Source of the DNA: Myceligenerans salitolerans
GTDB lineage: Bacteria > Actinomycetota > Actinomycetes > Actinomycetales > Cellulomonadaceae
DNA: 64,000 nt
Direction: 5' to 3'
Assembly: GCF_017349295.1 (NCBI RefSeq)
Contig: NZ_JAFMPK010000047.1
Coordinates: 1-64,000 of the forward strand
Shown: one piece after another, positions 53,826-62,798 of the stretch
Numbering within the stretch: the first letter of the stretch is position 1
Layout: the number at the start of each line of letters is the position of its first letter
Notes under the pieces: generated by a model
Database searches by the model: none
What the model was told of the DNA's origin: nothing
Seen by the model: only the letters and a program-made list of their open reading frames with translations
Translations under genes and position numbers: made by a program

Positions 53826-55273
53826 GCGACCGTGACGGGGTCGGCCTCGGCGATGTTGCGGATCCGTTCCCGGCCGTGGCGGGACAGCAGCAGCACCGCC
53901 ATCAGCCCGGCGACGGACATCGCGCCCACCATGATGACCAGGTAGGCGCCGTGCAGCGACGAGTCCAGCGGTGCCACCAGGCCGGTCAGGACCGAGACGG
54001 CGACGACCGCCATGGCGCCGGTACGCGGAAGCCTGAGGGGCGCCACGAACGGCACCAGCCAGAGGAAGTACCACAGGTGCACCACGGGACTGAGCAGCAG
54101 CGCGGCACCGACGAGCAGAGCGGCCCCGCGCACCCCGTCCGCGGGGTCCCCGGTGCGCCGGCGCAGTGCCGTCCAGGCGGCGAACCCGAGCAGGCCGGCC
54201 ATCGCCGCAGCCCGGACCAGGTCCCGGAACGTGTCCGGCTCCAGGCCGGTCCCGAGGAGCGCGGCCGCCCGGTCGAGGGCGCGGCCGAGCAGGGTCGGCG
54301 GCGAGAGCAGCGTGTCGATGCTGGCCGGGACGCTCAGCGCCTCGATCCACCCGGTCCCCAGACCCCACAGCACGCCGGTCCCGACCAGTGTCCCGACCGA
54401 GACGGCGGCCACCTGCGCCAGGCGGCGCAGGCGGTCGACGAGCAGCGCGCCCGCCGGGAGCGACACCAGGACGACCAGCACACAGATCAGCCCGCCGGGA
54501 AGCTTCACGGCCGCGGCCAGCCCGCCGAGCACGGCCCCGGCGAACCAGCCGTGCTCGACGGCGGACACCAGCGCCGCGGCCATCAGGCCCACCATCAGCA
54601 GATCGTTGTGCAGGCCCCCGACGCCGTTGGCCATCATCAGCGGCGAGACGAGGACGACGGCGGAGGCCAGGGCCGGGTTGACGCCCGTCCACCCGGCCAT
54701 CCGCGGCACGGCCCAGGCCAGCAGCGCCAGTCCGGCCAGCGCCACCAGCCTGTGCCCTACCACGAGAACCCACGGGTTACCGGTCAGACTCGCTCCGAGG
54801 TCCCCGAAGATCAGCGGGAGCGGACCGTACGGCGCGGGCGTCCCCATCCAGCGGGGGTCGACGGCCTCCTCGATCGGGCCGGCGAGCACCCCCGGCCCGA
54901 ACTCGTACGGCGACAGGCCCACGTGCACCAGCATCCCCTGCGCCGCGTACGACCAGCCGTCGCGGGAGAAGAGCGGCGGCGCCACCAGCAGGGGCAGGCA
55001 CCAGAGCACCGTGGCGCGCCGCACCAGGGCGAGAGCCGCGGCCCGCTGCGCTCCCTCGGCACCCGCGACCGCCCGGCACAGCGCGAGCCACGCGCCCGCC
55101 AGCAGGCCCAGCCCGAGCAGCACGACGCCCAGCCCCACCATCCGGCCCGCGGTGTGCGCGCGCAGGGCGGCCAGCGGGCCGCCGTCCAGGATCGGCGCGG
55201 ACTCGGGCAGTGCGGAGACCACCAGCCCCCCGAGCAGGACCAGCACGCTTCCGAGGACGCCACGGGTCAGCAC
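53822..55273 (-). CDS. MptB-like polyprenol-phosphomannose-dependent alpha-1,6-mannosyltransferase
   Basis: A 483-residue GT-C enzyme of the MptA/MptB group, which extends the alpha-1,6-mannan core of lipomannan. Family features are LPLLVAPPLFSRDGWSYAAQG near the N-terminus, PYGPLPLIF and many membrane helices. The start is uncertain: GTG at 55273 begins near the first membrane segment, but no clear ribosome binding site precedes it. It is encoded just upstream of the second GT-C gene, so both probably build the same envelope glycan. Confidence 0.82.
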   Translation of the reverse strand: MLTRGVLGSVLVLLGGLVVSALPESAPILDGGPLAALRAHTAGRMVGLGVVLLGLGLLAGAWLALCRAVAGAEGAQRAAALALVRRATVLWCLPLLVAPPLFSRDGWSYAAQGMLVHVGLSPYEFGPGVLAGPIEEAVDPRWMGTPAPYGPLPLIFGDLGASLTGNPWVLVVGHRLVALAGLALLAWAVPRMAGWTGVNPALASAVVLVSPLMMANGVGGLHNDLLMVGLMAAALVSAVEHGWFAGAVLGGLAAAVKLPGGLICVLVVLVSLPAGALLVDRLRRLAQVAAVSVGTLVGTGVLWGLGTGWIEALSVPASIDTLLSPPTLLGRALDRAAALLGTGLEPDTFRDLVRAAAMAGLLGFAAWTALRRRTGDPADGVRGAALLVGAALLLSPVVHLWYFLWLVPFVAPLRLPRTGAMAVVAVSVLTGLVAPLDSSLHGAYLVIMVGAMSVAGLMAVLLLSRHGRERIRNIAEADPVTVA

Positions 55274-55519
55274 GCTCGAAACATAGGTCCGGACGGGGAC
55301 GTGACGCCGACGTCCGCGCGAACACCACGCCAACGGTCCGTGTCCGGAGCGAGAACCGCGGACACGGCCCCGGCCTGCGTCGTCACGCGGCCCCGAACGT
55401 GGGGATGCGAGTGGCGAGTCGCGGTGACGACAGTGGTGATGCCGCTCACCGTGGTGCACGGGCCGTGCCTCACGGTGAGCGGACCACACCACCGACGAGT
55501 CATCGTGAGGGAGCCCACC

Positions 55520-56401
55520 ATGTTCTTCCACCGTCAGGAGTTGCAGCACGCCGCCAAGCCGGAGAAGCCCGACGCCGTGTACGCCCGCAAGCTGCAGGAG
55601 GTGCTCGGCGGCCAGTACGGTGAGATCACCGTGGCCATGCAGTACGGCTTCCAGTCGTGGAACGCGCACCTGCCCGGCAAGTACCGCGACCTGCTCTACG
55701 GGATCGGCGCCGAGGAGATGGGCCACGTGGAGATGCTCGCGACGATGATCGCGCAGCTGCTGGAGAAGGCGCCGCTGGGCGTCACCGAGGGGGCCATGCA
55801 GGACGACCCCGCGGTGGCCGCGATCATCGGCGGGACCGACCCTCAGCACGCGATCGTGGCCGGTGCCGGTGCCCGGCCCGTCGACTCCAACGGCAACCCG
55901 TGGACGGCCGGGTACGTGACCGCCAGCGGCAACCTGCTGGCCGACTTCACCGCGAACGCGAACGCCGAGATGCAGGGCAGGCTTCAGGTGGCACGGCTGT
56001 ACCACATGACCGACGACCCGGGCGTGCGTGACCTGCTGTCCTTCCTCCTGGCCCGGGACACGATGCACCAGAACCAGTGGATCGCTGCCGCGCGGGAGCT
56101 GCGGGAGGAAGGCGTCGAGGAGCTGCCCGTGCCGAGCACCTTCCCGCTCGGCAAGGAGGACCGGGAGGCGTCCTACCAGTACATCAACTTCTCCGACGGG
56201 CAGGCCGCGAGCGAGGGCAGCTGGGCGAGCGGGCCCACCCCGGACGGCAGGGGCGAGTTCGAGTACGTCGCCGAGCCGCCTGCGGGAGTCCCGGCACCGC
56301 CCCCCACCACGCCCGACGCCCGCCTCCACGGGACCACCGGAAAGCCCGGGATCGTGGAGAAGGCCGCAGGCGCCGCCCAGGACGCCCTCCACAAGGAATG
56401 A
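55520..56401 (+). CDS. Manganese (dimanganese) catalase
   Basis: A 293-residue non-haem catalase that dismutates hydrogen peroxide. The four-helix ferritin-like bundle shows the manganese ligand motifs GEITVAMQYGF, AEEMGHVEML (Glu/His), NANAEMQGRLQVARLY and DTMHQNQW (His). The C-terminus is long and disordered (PPAGVPAPPPTT) as in actinobacterial members. ATG at 55520 follows GAGGGAG. It is divergent from the mannosyltransferase. Confidence 0.93.
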   Translation: MFFHRQELQHAAKPEKPDAVYARKLQEVLGGQYGEITVAMQYGFQSWNAHLPGKYRDLLYGIGAEEMGHVEMLATMIAQLLEKAPLGVTEGAMQDDPAVAAIIGGTDPQHAIVAGAGARPVDSNGNPWTAGYVTASGNLLADFTANANAEMQGRLQVARLYHMTDDPGVRDLLSFLLARDTMHQNQWIAAARELREEGVEELPVPSTFPLGKEDREASYQYINFSDGQAASEGSWASGPTPDGRGEFEYVAEPPAGVPAPPPTTPDARLHGTTGKPGIVEKAAGAAQDALHKE

Positions 56402-56516
56402 GCGGTTCCACGCCCCGCGAGCCCCGGCCGGCGGACCCCTCGGACCCGGGCGACGAGGCACGACCTCGGCCCGGCCAGGGCCTGCCGACGGGGACGGGGT
56501 GGGGCACACTGTCGTC

Positions 56517-57719
56517 GTGACGTCGCAGAGCACCGTCCCACCGGCAGCCGGCGACCCGGTCCCCGACTGGCTACGCACCGGGGCCGGCTGGTCGTGGCGG
56601 CTCATCGTCCTGCTGGCCGGCGTCGCCGCCGTGTTCTGGCTGACCTGGCAGGTACAGCTCGTCTTCGTCGCGCTCTTCCTCGCCCTGGTCTTCACGGCCG
56701 TGCTCAACCCGGTCACCGACCTCTACGAGCGCGCCATGCCCCGCCCGCTCGCCACCGCCCTGGCCATCCTCAGCGGCGTCGTCGTGGTCGGCGGCCTGCT
56801 CACCTACGTCGTCGCGTCCGTGGCGGGACAGTGGGAACGGCTCGCTCTCCAGTTCAGCAGCGGCGTCGACCAGCTCGTCGAACTCGTCGAGTCCCTGCCC
56901 GGCCCCTTCGAGGTCGAGGTGGGCCGGCGCAGCCAGTGGCTGTCGGACGTGTCCGGCTGGGTCCGCGAGAACAGTGAGGAGCTCGCCGCCCGCGCCGCAG
57001 AGGGCGCCGGCTCCGTCGTCGAGGCGTTCGCCACGTTCGCGCTCGCCATCTTCTGCACCGTGTTCTTCCTCGCGTCGGGCGCCTCGATGTGGCACTGGTT
57101 CCTCGCCCAGATCCCCGCCGTCCACCGGCGCCACTGGCGCGAGGCCGCCGGCGCCGGCTGGTACACCTTCTCGGGCTACACCCGCGGCACGGTCATCGTC
57201 GCCGTCACCAACGGCGTCCTCGCCGGCATCTTCCTCGCCGTCCTCGGCGTCCCCCTGTCCGCCCCGCTCGCAGTCCTGGTATTCATCGGCACGTTCATCC
57301 CCATCATCGGTGCCCCGCTCGCGATGATCATCGCCGCCGTCGTCGCGCTCGCCGCCGAAGGACCCCTCACGGCGCTCTTCGTCATCCTCGGGATCGCCGG
57401 CATCGGCCAGCTCGAGGGCCACGTGCTGCAACCGCTCATCATGGGCAGGCAGGTGTCCCTGCACCCGGTCGTGGTGGCGCTCGCGGTCACGTGCGGGACA
57501 CTGGTCAGCGGGGTCCTGGGGGCGGTCGTCGCGGTCCCGCTGGTGTCGGTCGCGTGGGCGGTCTTCTCGGCGATGCGGCGCGGGCCGGGCGACGACGACG
57601 GCCGTTCCCCGGACGCCGGAGCCGTTCCCGCGCAGGACGCGGCCGCCGCAGGTGCCGCACCGGGTGGCCACGACGGCCCCGCGGGCGGGGAGCCACGGTC
57701 GCCGGCCGGCACCGAGTAG
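56517..57719 (+). CDS. AI-2E family (PerM/TqsA-like) membrane transporter
   Basis: A 400-residue membrane protein of the AI-2E transporter family, with about eight membrane segments. Signatures include LALVFTAVLNPVTDLYER near the N-terminus, GTVIVAVTNGVLAGIFLAV and FIGTFIPIIGAPLA, and then LEGHVLQPLIMGR. Family members act as exporters or sodium/proton antiporters; a quorum-signal role cannot be assumed. GTG at 56517 is the start. The hydrophilic C-tail (residues 355-400) is low-complexity. Confidence 0.88.
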   Translation: MTSQSTVPPAAGDPVPDWLRTGAGWSWRLIVLLAGVAAVFWLTWQVQLVFVALFLALVFTAVLNPVTDLYERAMPRPLATALAILSGVVVVGGLLTYVVASVAGQWERLALQFSSGVDQLVELVESLPGPFEVEVGRRSQWLSDVSGWVRENSEELAARAAEGAGSVVEAFATFALAIFCTVFFLASGASMWHWFLAQIPAVHRRHWREAAGAGWYTFSGYTRGTVIVAVTNGVLAGIFLAVLGVPLSAPLAVLVFIGTFIPIIGAPLAMIIAAVVALAAEGPLTALFVILGIAGIGQLEGHVLQPLIMGRQVSLHPVVVALAVTCGTLVSGVLGAVVAVPLVSVAWAVFSAMRRGPGDDDGRSPDAGAVPAQDAAAAGAAPGGHDGPAGGEPRSPAGTE

Positions 57720-57776
57720 TGCATGCCGAGGCATGAATGTGCAGGTCAGTAGGCCTGTCTATGGCAGGGTAGGCGC

Positions 57777-58424
57777 GTGGAACCCTTCGTCCTCGCCAAC
57801 GAGACCGTCCGGCTGTCCGTCCCCACCGAGGAGGACGTCGACACGATCACGGCCGCCTGCCAAGACCCGGACATCTCGGACTGGACCGTCGTGCCGTCGC
57901 CCTACCTGCGGTCCGACGCCGAGGTCTTCGTGAGGCGGTTCGTACCCGACGGCTGGGCCCGCGGCAGCGAGTTCAACTGGGCGGTGCGCGAACCCGGCGA
58001 GACGGACGGCCCCCTGCTCGGCATGGTCGGCCTGCACTTCGAGGGACGCGCGGGCGCACCCGACGAGGAGCGGTCCGCGGAGATCGGCTTCTGGACCGCG
58101 CCCGCCGCGCGTGGCAAAGGGCTCGCGACGGAGGCGGCGCGGCTCGTCGTCGACTGGGGTTTCGACCCCGAGGGTCTTGGCCTGGCGGTGATCACCTGGG
58201 TCGCGTACGTGGGCAACTGGGGGTCACGCCGGGTGGCGTGGAACCTCGGGTTCCGCGTCGAGGGCACGCTGCGGCGGTACGGCCTGCAGCGCGGGAAGCG
58301 GCGGGACGCCTGGATGGGCACCCTGCTCCCGCAGGACCCGCGCGAACCGAACGAGGAGTGGCCGGGCCCGGCCGCGTCCACCGGCCTCAGCCGGCGTCCC
58401 GGGGCGCGAGTGCCCGGTCGATGA
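57777..58424 (+). CDS. GNAT-family N-acetyltransferase (RimJ/RimL-like)
   Basis: A 215-residue acetyltransferase. The acetyl-CoA loop is ARGKGLATEAARLV, and the fold has WVAYVGNWGSRRVAWNLGF, as in RimJ/RimL-type enzymes that acetylate protein N-termini or small amines. Start GTG at 57777. Its last 38 bases overlap the convergent PEP-mutase-like gene, so one of the two stops may be extended. Confidence 0.9.
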   Translation: MEPFVLANETVRLSVPTEEDVDTITAACQDPDISDWTVVPSPYLRSDAEVFVRRFVPDGWARGSEFNWAVREPGETDGPLLGMVGLHFEGRAGAPDEERSAEIGFWTAPAARGKGLATEAARLVVDWGFDPEGLGLAVITWVAYVGNWGSRRVAWNLGFRVEGTLRRYGLQRGKRRDAWMGTLLPQDPREPNEEWPGPAASTGLSRRPGARVPGR

Positions 58425-59184
58425 CCACCCGGGCCTCACCGGCCCGCTCGTGGAAGGCGGTCCCGCCCGCCAGGAGTTCGCGGGCGGCCTCGATCAGACC
58501 CGCGTAGGCGGCCCAGGCGAACGTCCCGCCGACGGACACGCGCGCGACCCCGGCCTCGGCGAGCTCGGCCGGCGTGGGGCCGCCCGGCCGGAGCAGCACG
58601 TTGACGGGCCGGTCCACGGCGCGCACCAGCGTCGCGATGTCCTTCAGGGCGTGGAGCCCCGGAGCGAACAGCACGTCCGCGCCGGCTTCCTGGTACGCCT
58701 GCAGGCGCGTGATCGTGTCCGCGAGGTCCGGCCTGCCGTAGAGATAGTTCTCGCAGCGGCCGGTCAGCACCAGGCCGCCCGACGCCTCGGCCGCCGCCGC
58801 GATCCGTTCGGCGGCGAGCGTGGCGTCGTGGACGGGGGCATCGGCCCGTCCCGTGGCGTCCTCGATCGAGAAGCCCGCCAGGCCCGCACCGCGAGCACCT
58901 TCCGCCGTCCGGGCGACCTCGTCGGGGGTGTCGCCGAACCCGTTCTCCAGGTCCGCGCTCACGGGCACGTCCACCGCCGCGGCGACCGCGGCGGCGTGGC
59001 CGAGCGCCTCGGTGCGCGAGACGCTGCCGTCGGCCCGGCCGAGGGTCGCGGCGAACCCGCTGCTGGTGGTCGCGACGGCGGCGTAGCCGAGCTCGGCGAG
59101 GATGCGTGCCGAGCCGGCGTCCCAGGCGTTCGCCAGCAGCAGCGGATCGCCGGGACGGTGCAGGTCGAGGAACGTGCGTGCCAT
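58387..59184 (-). CDS. Isocitrate lyase/PEP mutase superfamily protein
   Basis: A 265-residue TIM-barrel protein of the ICL/PEPM family. Signatures are LLANAWDAGSARILAELG, the metal-binding VSADLENGFGDTP and SIEDATGR, and VLTGRCENYLYG. Members include oxaloacetate hydrolases and 2-methylisocitrate lyases. It lies 39 bp after hpaI on the same strand and may be the last gene of the aromatic degradation operon, handling the C4/C3 end product. Confidence 0.88.
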   Translation of the reverse strand: MARTFLDLHRPGDPLLLANAWDAGSARILAELGYAAVATTSSGFAATLGRADGSVSRTEALGHAAAVAAAVDVPVSADLENGFGDTPDEVARTAEGARGAGLAGFSIEDATGRADAPVHDATLAAERIAAAAEASGGLVLTGRCENYLYGRPDLADTITRLQAYQEAGADVLFAPGLHALKDIATLVRAVDRPVNVLLRPGGPTPAELAEAGVARVSVGGTFAWAAYAGLIEAARELLAGGTAFHERAGEARVVIDRALAPRDAG

Positions 59185-59223
59185 GCCGGGACCGTAGCAC
59201 CGGGCCGCCGGTCCGGTCGCCGC

Positions 59224-60036
59224 TCAGCCGGTCGCCGCTCGGCCGGACGTCGTGCGGAACCGTGCGGCGAGGGCCTCCGAGCCGCGTGCGAGGAGCGTCA
59301 CATCGGCGCCCACCAGGACGAACGACGCACCGGCCGCCAGGTACGAGTCCGCCACCGCCGGGTCGAAGGCGTTGACGCCGACCGGCTTGCCGGCGCCCCG
59401 GACGGCGTCGACGGCGCGCAGCACGGCCGCGGTGACGTCGGGGTGGGTCTGCTGCCCGAGCAGTCCCATCGACGCGGCCAGGTCACTGGGGCCCACGAAG
59501 ACGCCGTCGACGCCGTCGACCGCCGCGATCTCCGCGGCGTTCTCCACCCCGGCTTCCGACTCCACCTGGACCAGCAGGGAGACGTGCTCGTCGCCGTCGG
59601 TGAGGTAGTCCTCGACCCGGTTCCAGCGTGCGGACCGCGCCAGGGCGGAGCCGACGCCGCGGAACCCGCGCGGCGGGTAGCGCACCGCTCGTACGGCGGT
59701 CTCGGCCTGGTCCGCGGTGTCGATCATCGGCAGCAGCACGTTCTGCGCGCCCAGATCGAGGACCTGCTTGATCATCACGGGCAGCAGGCCGGGCAGGCGT
59801 ACGACGACGGCCGGCGGGTACGCGGCCGTCGCCTGCAGCTGGGGGAGCACCCCTTCGATCCCGTTCGGCCCGTGCTCCATGTCGACGAGCAGCCAGTCCA
59901 GGCCGCTGCCCGCGCAGATCTCGGCCACCAGCGGGCTGCCCGTGCTCACCCACATGCCCGCGAGGGGCCGGCCCTCGCCGGCCTGCGCCCGGTCGGCGAG
60001 GATCTCGCGGAAGGTCGGCTTCAGCTGAATCGGCAT
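59224..60036 (-). CDS. hpaI: 4-Hydroxy-2-oxoheptanedioate aldolase (HpaI type, HpcH/HpaI family)
   Basis: A 270-residue class II aldolase that splits 4-hydroxy-2-oxoheptanedioate to pyruvate and succinic semialdehyde in homoprotocatechuate degradation. Family features are the DWLLVDMEHGPNG strand, VVVRLPGLLP, the metal-binding VQVESEAGVENAAEIAAV and FVGPSDLAASMG. The ATG at 60036 gives a length typical for HpaI; longer readings overlap hpaH. It overlaps the end of hpaH by 16 bases, so the genes are tightly coupled. Confidence 0.9.
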   Translation of the reverse strand: MPIQLKPTFREILADRAQAGEGRPLAGMWVSTGSPLVAEICAGSGLDWLLVDMEHGPNGIEGVLPQLQATAAYPPAVVVRLPGLLPVMIKQVLDLGAQNVLLPMIDTADQAETAVRAVRYPPRGFRGVGSALARSARWNRVEDYLTDGDEHVSLLVQVESEAGVENAAEIAAVDGVDGVFVGPSDLAASMGLLGQQTHPDVTAAVLRAVDAVRGAGKPVGVNAFDPAVADSYLAAGASFVLVGADVTLLARGSEALAARFRTTSGRAATG

Positions 60037-60809
60037 GTCACGGTTCCCATCGGTCCGTAGTCGCACAGCACGGAGTCGCCCGCGCCGACCCACATCGGCC
60101 GGGTGAACGACCCGGCGAGGATGATCTCGCCCGGCTCCAGGCGGTCGCCGTGCGACGCGAGTTTGTCGGCCAGCCACGCCACGCCGGTGGCCGGGTGGTT
60201 CAGGACGCCCGCCGCGACGCCGGTCTCCTCGATCGTCTCGTTGCGGTAGAGCAGCGCGGACACCCAGCGCAGGTCGACGTCGTGGGGCGGGGTGGGGCTG
60301 CCGCCGAGCACCATGCCGCCGTAGGCGGCGTTGTCGGCGATCGTGTCGACGATCGTGCGGCCCTCGAGCTCGATGTGGGAGTTGAGGATCTCCAGCGCCG
60401 GGGTCACGTACTCGGTGGCGCGCAGCACGTCGAACAGCGAGCAGTGCGGGCCCTGCAGGGCGTCCTTGAGCACGAACGCGAGCTCGACCTCGATGCGCAC
60501 GTTCGAGAACCGCTCGGCCGGGATGACCGAGCCGCTGTCCCAGACGGTGTCGTCGAACATCACGCCGTAGTCGGGCTCGGTGATACCGGTGGCCGCCTGC
60601 ATGGCACGCGACGTCAGGCCGATCTTGCGTCCCACGAGCCGCCTCCCGGCGGCGAGCCGGCCGTCCCGCCACACCCGCTGGATCGCGTACGAGTCCTCGA
60701 CCGTGGCGCCGGGATGGCGGGCGGTGATGCGGGGGACCACCGTCCGGCGGCGGTCCGCGTCGGCGAGCTCGGCGGCGAGAACGGAGATCGTCTCGGGCGA
60801 AAGGGTCAT
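60021..60809 (-). CDS. hpaH: 2-Oxo-hept-3-ene-1,7-dioate hydratase
   Basis: A 262-residue hydratase of the fumarylacetoacetase-related family. It hydrates the 2-oxo-heptenedioate made after ring cleavage. Signatures are [24 protein letters not shown], the metal-binding [13 protein letters not shown]-like region (IEVELAFVL), and [14 protein letters not shown]. The ATG at 60809 overlaps the RraA-like gene by four bases. Length is normal. Confidence 0.9.
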   Translation of the reverse strand: MTLSPETISVLAAELADADRRRTVVPRITARHPGATVEDSYAIQRVWRDGRLAAGRRLVGRKIGLTSRAMQAATGITEPDYGVMFDDTVWDSGSVIPAERFSNVRIEVELAFVLKDALQGPHCSLFDVLRATEYVTPALEILNSHIELEGRTIVDTIADNAAYGGMVLGGSPTPPHDVDLRWVSALLYRNETIEETGVAAGVLNHPATGVAWLADKLASHGDRLEPGEIILAGSFTRPMWVGAGDSVLCDYGPMGTVTCRFS

Positions 60810-61606
60810 GACGCACCGCCTGCCCGGTCCGACGCCGCTGCCCGCCCTGGGGCCGGGAGCCGCGTGTGCCTGGTGGCGGCGCGGGTCTCGAACCTCGCCC
60901 GCCACGCGTCGTTCATGGGGAACAGGCCTTCGACCGGGTGCCCCTCCGCCACCCGCTCGGCGATCCACGCGTCCTCGTCCTCCTTGGCGAGTGCCGCGTC
61001 CGCGACGTCCTCGGCCACGCCGGGAGGAATCACGACGACGCCGTCCGCGTCACCGACGACGACGTCACCCGGCTGCACCGTGGTCCCGCCGCAGGCGATC
61101 GTGACGTCCGAGTCCCAGGGCACGTGCCGCCGGCCGAGTACGGCGGGGTGCGGGCCGGCGCAGTGGACGGGAATGCCGGCCGCGGCGACGGCGGTCACGT
61201 CGCGTACGCCGCCGTCGGTCACGATTCCGGCCGCGCCGCGGGTACGGGCACGGATGGCGAGGATGTCGCCGAGTGTCGCCGCGGTCGTCTCGCCGCGGGC
61301 CTCGATGACGATGACCTCGCCGGGCCCGACGGCGTCGAACAGGCGCTTCTGGGCGTTGAACCCACCCCCGTGCCGCGCGAAGAGATCCTCGCGATGCGGG
61401 ACGAACCGCAGCGTGCGCGCGGTACCGACGAGTTTGGCGTCGGGCCGCAGCGGGGTGAGGCCGTCGATGCTGACGTCGTTCAGGCCGCGGGCGCGCAGCT
61501 GCGCGGAGAGTCCCGCGACGGGCGCGCGGGTGAGCTTGTCGCGGAGGGAGTCGGTGAGCGCGGGCGGCGTGGTGCCCGCGGGCGGTGGCGCGGTACTCGA
61601 TGGCAT
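60806..61606 (-). CDS. RraA-like/HMG-aldolase family protein in the hpa operon
   Basis: A 266-residue member of the RraA/HMG-CHA aldolase family. Family features are the DGLTPLRPDAKLVGTA strand, GAAGIVTDGGVRD and GDVVVGDADGVVVIP. Enzymes of this fold cleave or decarboxylate 2-oxo acids such as oxaloacetate, so it may replace the HpaG-type decarboxylase that is missing from this operon. It lies between hpaD and hpaH. An N-terminal Ala/Pro-rich extension of about 15 residues is present. Confidence 0.82.
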   Translation of the reverse strand: MPSSTAPPPAGTTPPALTDSLRDKLTRAPVAGLSAQLRARGLNDVSIDGLTPLRPDAKLVGTARTLRFVPHREDLFARHGGGFNAQKRLFDAVGPGEVIVIEARGETTAATLGDILAIRARTRGAAGIVTDGGVRDVTAVAAAGIPVHCAGPHPAVLGRRHVPWDSDVTIACGGTTVQPGDVVVGDADGVVVIPPGVAEDVADAALAKEDEDAWIAERVAEGHPVEGLFPMNDAWRARFETRAATRHTRLPAPGRAAASDRAGGAS

Positions 61607-61650
61607 GAGAGTCCTTCGTCCTTGCGGTGATGAGTCGTGGCGACGTGACG

Positions 61651-62646
61651 TCAGTGCAGGGCCAGGTAGTCCTCCAGCGTGGCGGGGGTCGCGGTGAGCA
61701 GCGGCTCACGCACCGGCTCACCGGGGAACTCGCTGGCCTCGAAGAACCAGCGGCGGCTCGCGGGCATGCCCCACTGCTGGGCGCGGCGGGGGTCGCTGAC
61801 GTCCCAGCGGATGGGTTCGTCCTCCAGGTCGATGAACTGGTAGTGGGTGGTGAACAGTTCGATGCGGTGCTGGTCCGGGTCACGCAGGTACAGGAAGAGG
61901 GCGTTGCTCAGGCCGTGACGTCCCGGGCCCCGGTCGATCTCGTCGCCGAAGCCCAGTGAGCCGGCCACGTCCGCGGCGTGGATCAGCGAGGTGGCGTCCG
62001 GCACGGTGTAGGCGAAGTGGTGCAGGCGCGGGCCGCGGCCGTTGGTGAAGACGAGGTCGTGCGTGTTGCCCTTGACCTCCATCCAGGTGCCCCACAGCTC
62101 GTCCGTGCCGTCCTTGGCGGTGTACTCGGACAGGCGCATGCCGAGACCCGCCCAGAAGTCGGTGGCGGTCTGCACGTCGTGGGTGGCGACCTGGTAGTGG
62201 TCCAGGCGCTGGGGCGCGCCTGCCGTGAACTCGTGGAACGCGGCCATCCTGCGGGGCACCACCTCCATCGAGGAGGTGAGCTCGATGTGCGTGCCCACGC
62301 CGTCGCGGAACCGCAGGGTGGGGCCCTGGTGGGGAACCTCGACGCGTTCGTGGTCGATGCCGCGGCCGGCGAAGTACCGCTCGGCGGCGGTGATGTCGTC
62401 GTCGGTGCGCACGCGCAGCCCGATACGCAGTGCCCTGGCCTCCTCGGCGCGGTGCAGCACGAGGCTGTGGTGCGCCGACTCCTCGAGGCCGCGCAGGTGG
62501 ACGACGTCGTCGGACTCGTCGGTGACGACCAGTCCGATGACGTCGCGGTAGAAGTCGCGGCTGGCCGCGAGGTCCGTGACGGACAGCGCGACGTGGCTGG
62601 CGCGCGTGATCGTGAACGGCGGGGCGAAGTTCGTGGTGGGAAGCAT
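61651..62646 (-). CDS. hpaD: Extradiol ring-cleavage dioxygenase, homoprotocatechuate 2,3-dioxygenase type
   Basis: A 331-residue type I (VOC) extradiol dioxygenase. The iron ligands appear as His150 (RLDHYQVATH), one of the His209-His210 pair (RLHHFAY) and Glu263 (HRIELFTT). The distinctive ERGPGRHG-like motif of Brevibacterium homoprotocatechuate dioxygenase is present as RGPGRHGLSNAL. It cleaves 3,4-dihydroxyphenylacetate between C2 and C3 to the yellow semialdehyde. The ATG at 62646 is preceded by GGAG. First gene of the leftward operon; the divergent LysR gene is the likely regulator. Confidence 0.9.
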   Translation of the reverse strand: MLPTTNFAPPFTITRASHVALSVTDLAASRDFYRDVIGLVVTDESDDVVHLRGLEESAHHSLVLHRAEEARALRIGLRVRTDDDITAAERYFAGRGIDHERVEVPHQGPTLRFRDGVGTHIELTSSMEVVPRRMAAFHEFTAGAPQRLDHYQVATHDVQTATDFWAGLGMRLSEYTAKDGTDELWGTWMEVKGNTHDLVFTNGRGPRLHHFAYTVPDATSLIHAADVAGSLGFGDEIDRGPGRHGLSNALFLYLRDPDQHRIELFTTHYQFIDLEDEPIRWDVSDPRRAQQWGMPASRRWFFEASEFPGEPVREPLLTATPATLEDYLALH

Positions 62647-62710
62647 CGTCGGCTCCAGGTGCGTGGGTCGTCCGGCGGGCCGGCTGCTGCCGGCGGTGCC
62701 GTCAGGTTCG

Positions 62711-62793
62711 CACCGTGGGCATCCTGGCGGAAGAACGGATGTCCACTGGTAGCCATACATGCGGTGTATACCGCTGTCACCGTGGGTATCCTG
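62711..62793. repeat. Direct repeat in the hpaD/lysR intergenic region
   Basis: CACCGTGGGYATCCTG occurs twice at 62711-62726 and 62778-62793, 67 bases apart, with one C/T difference. The second copy ends just before the LysR start codon. It may be a partial duplication of the regulator translation start region. Confidence 0.6.
62761..62774. promoter_or_regulatory. LysR operator candidate
   Basis: GCGGT-GTAT-ACCGC is a perfect 5-bp-arm inverted repeat containing TATAC, 25 bases before the LysR start and 115 bases before hpaD. The spacing fits a LysR site that would also act on hpaD. Confidence 0.5.
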
Positions 62794-62798
62794 AGCGT

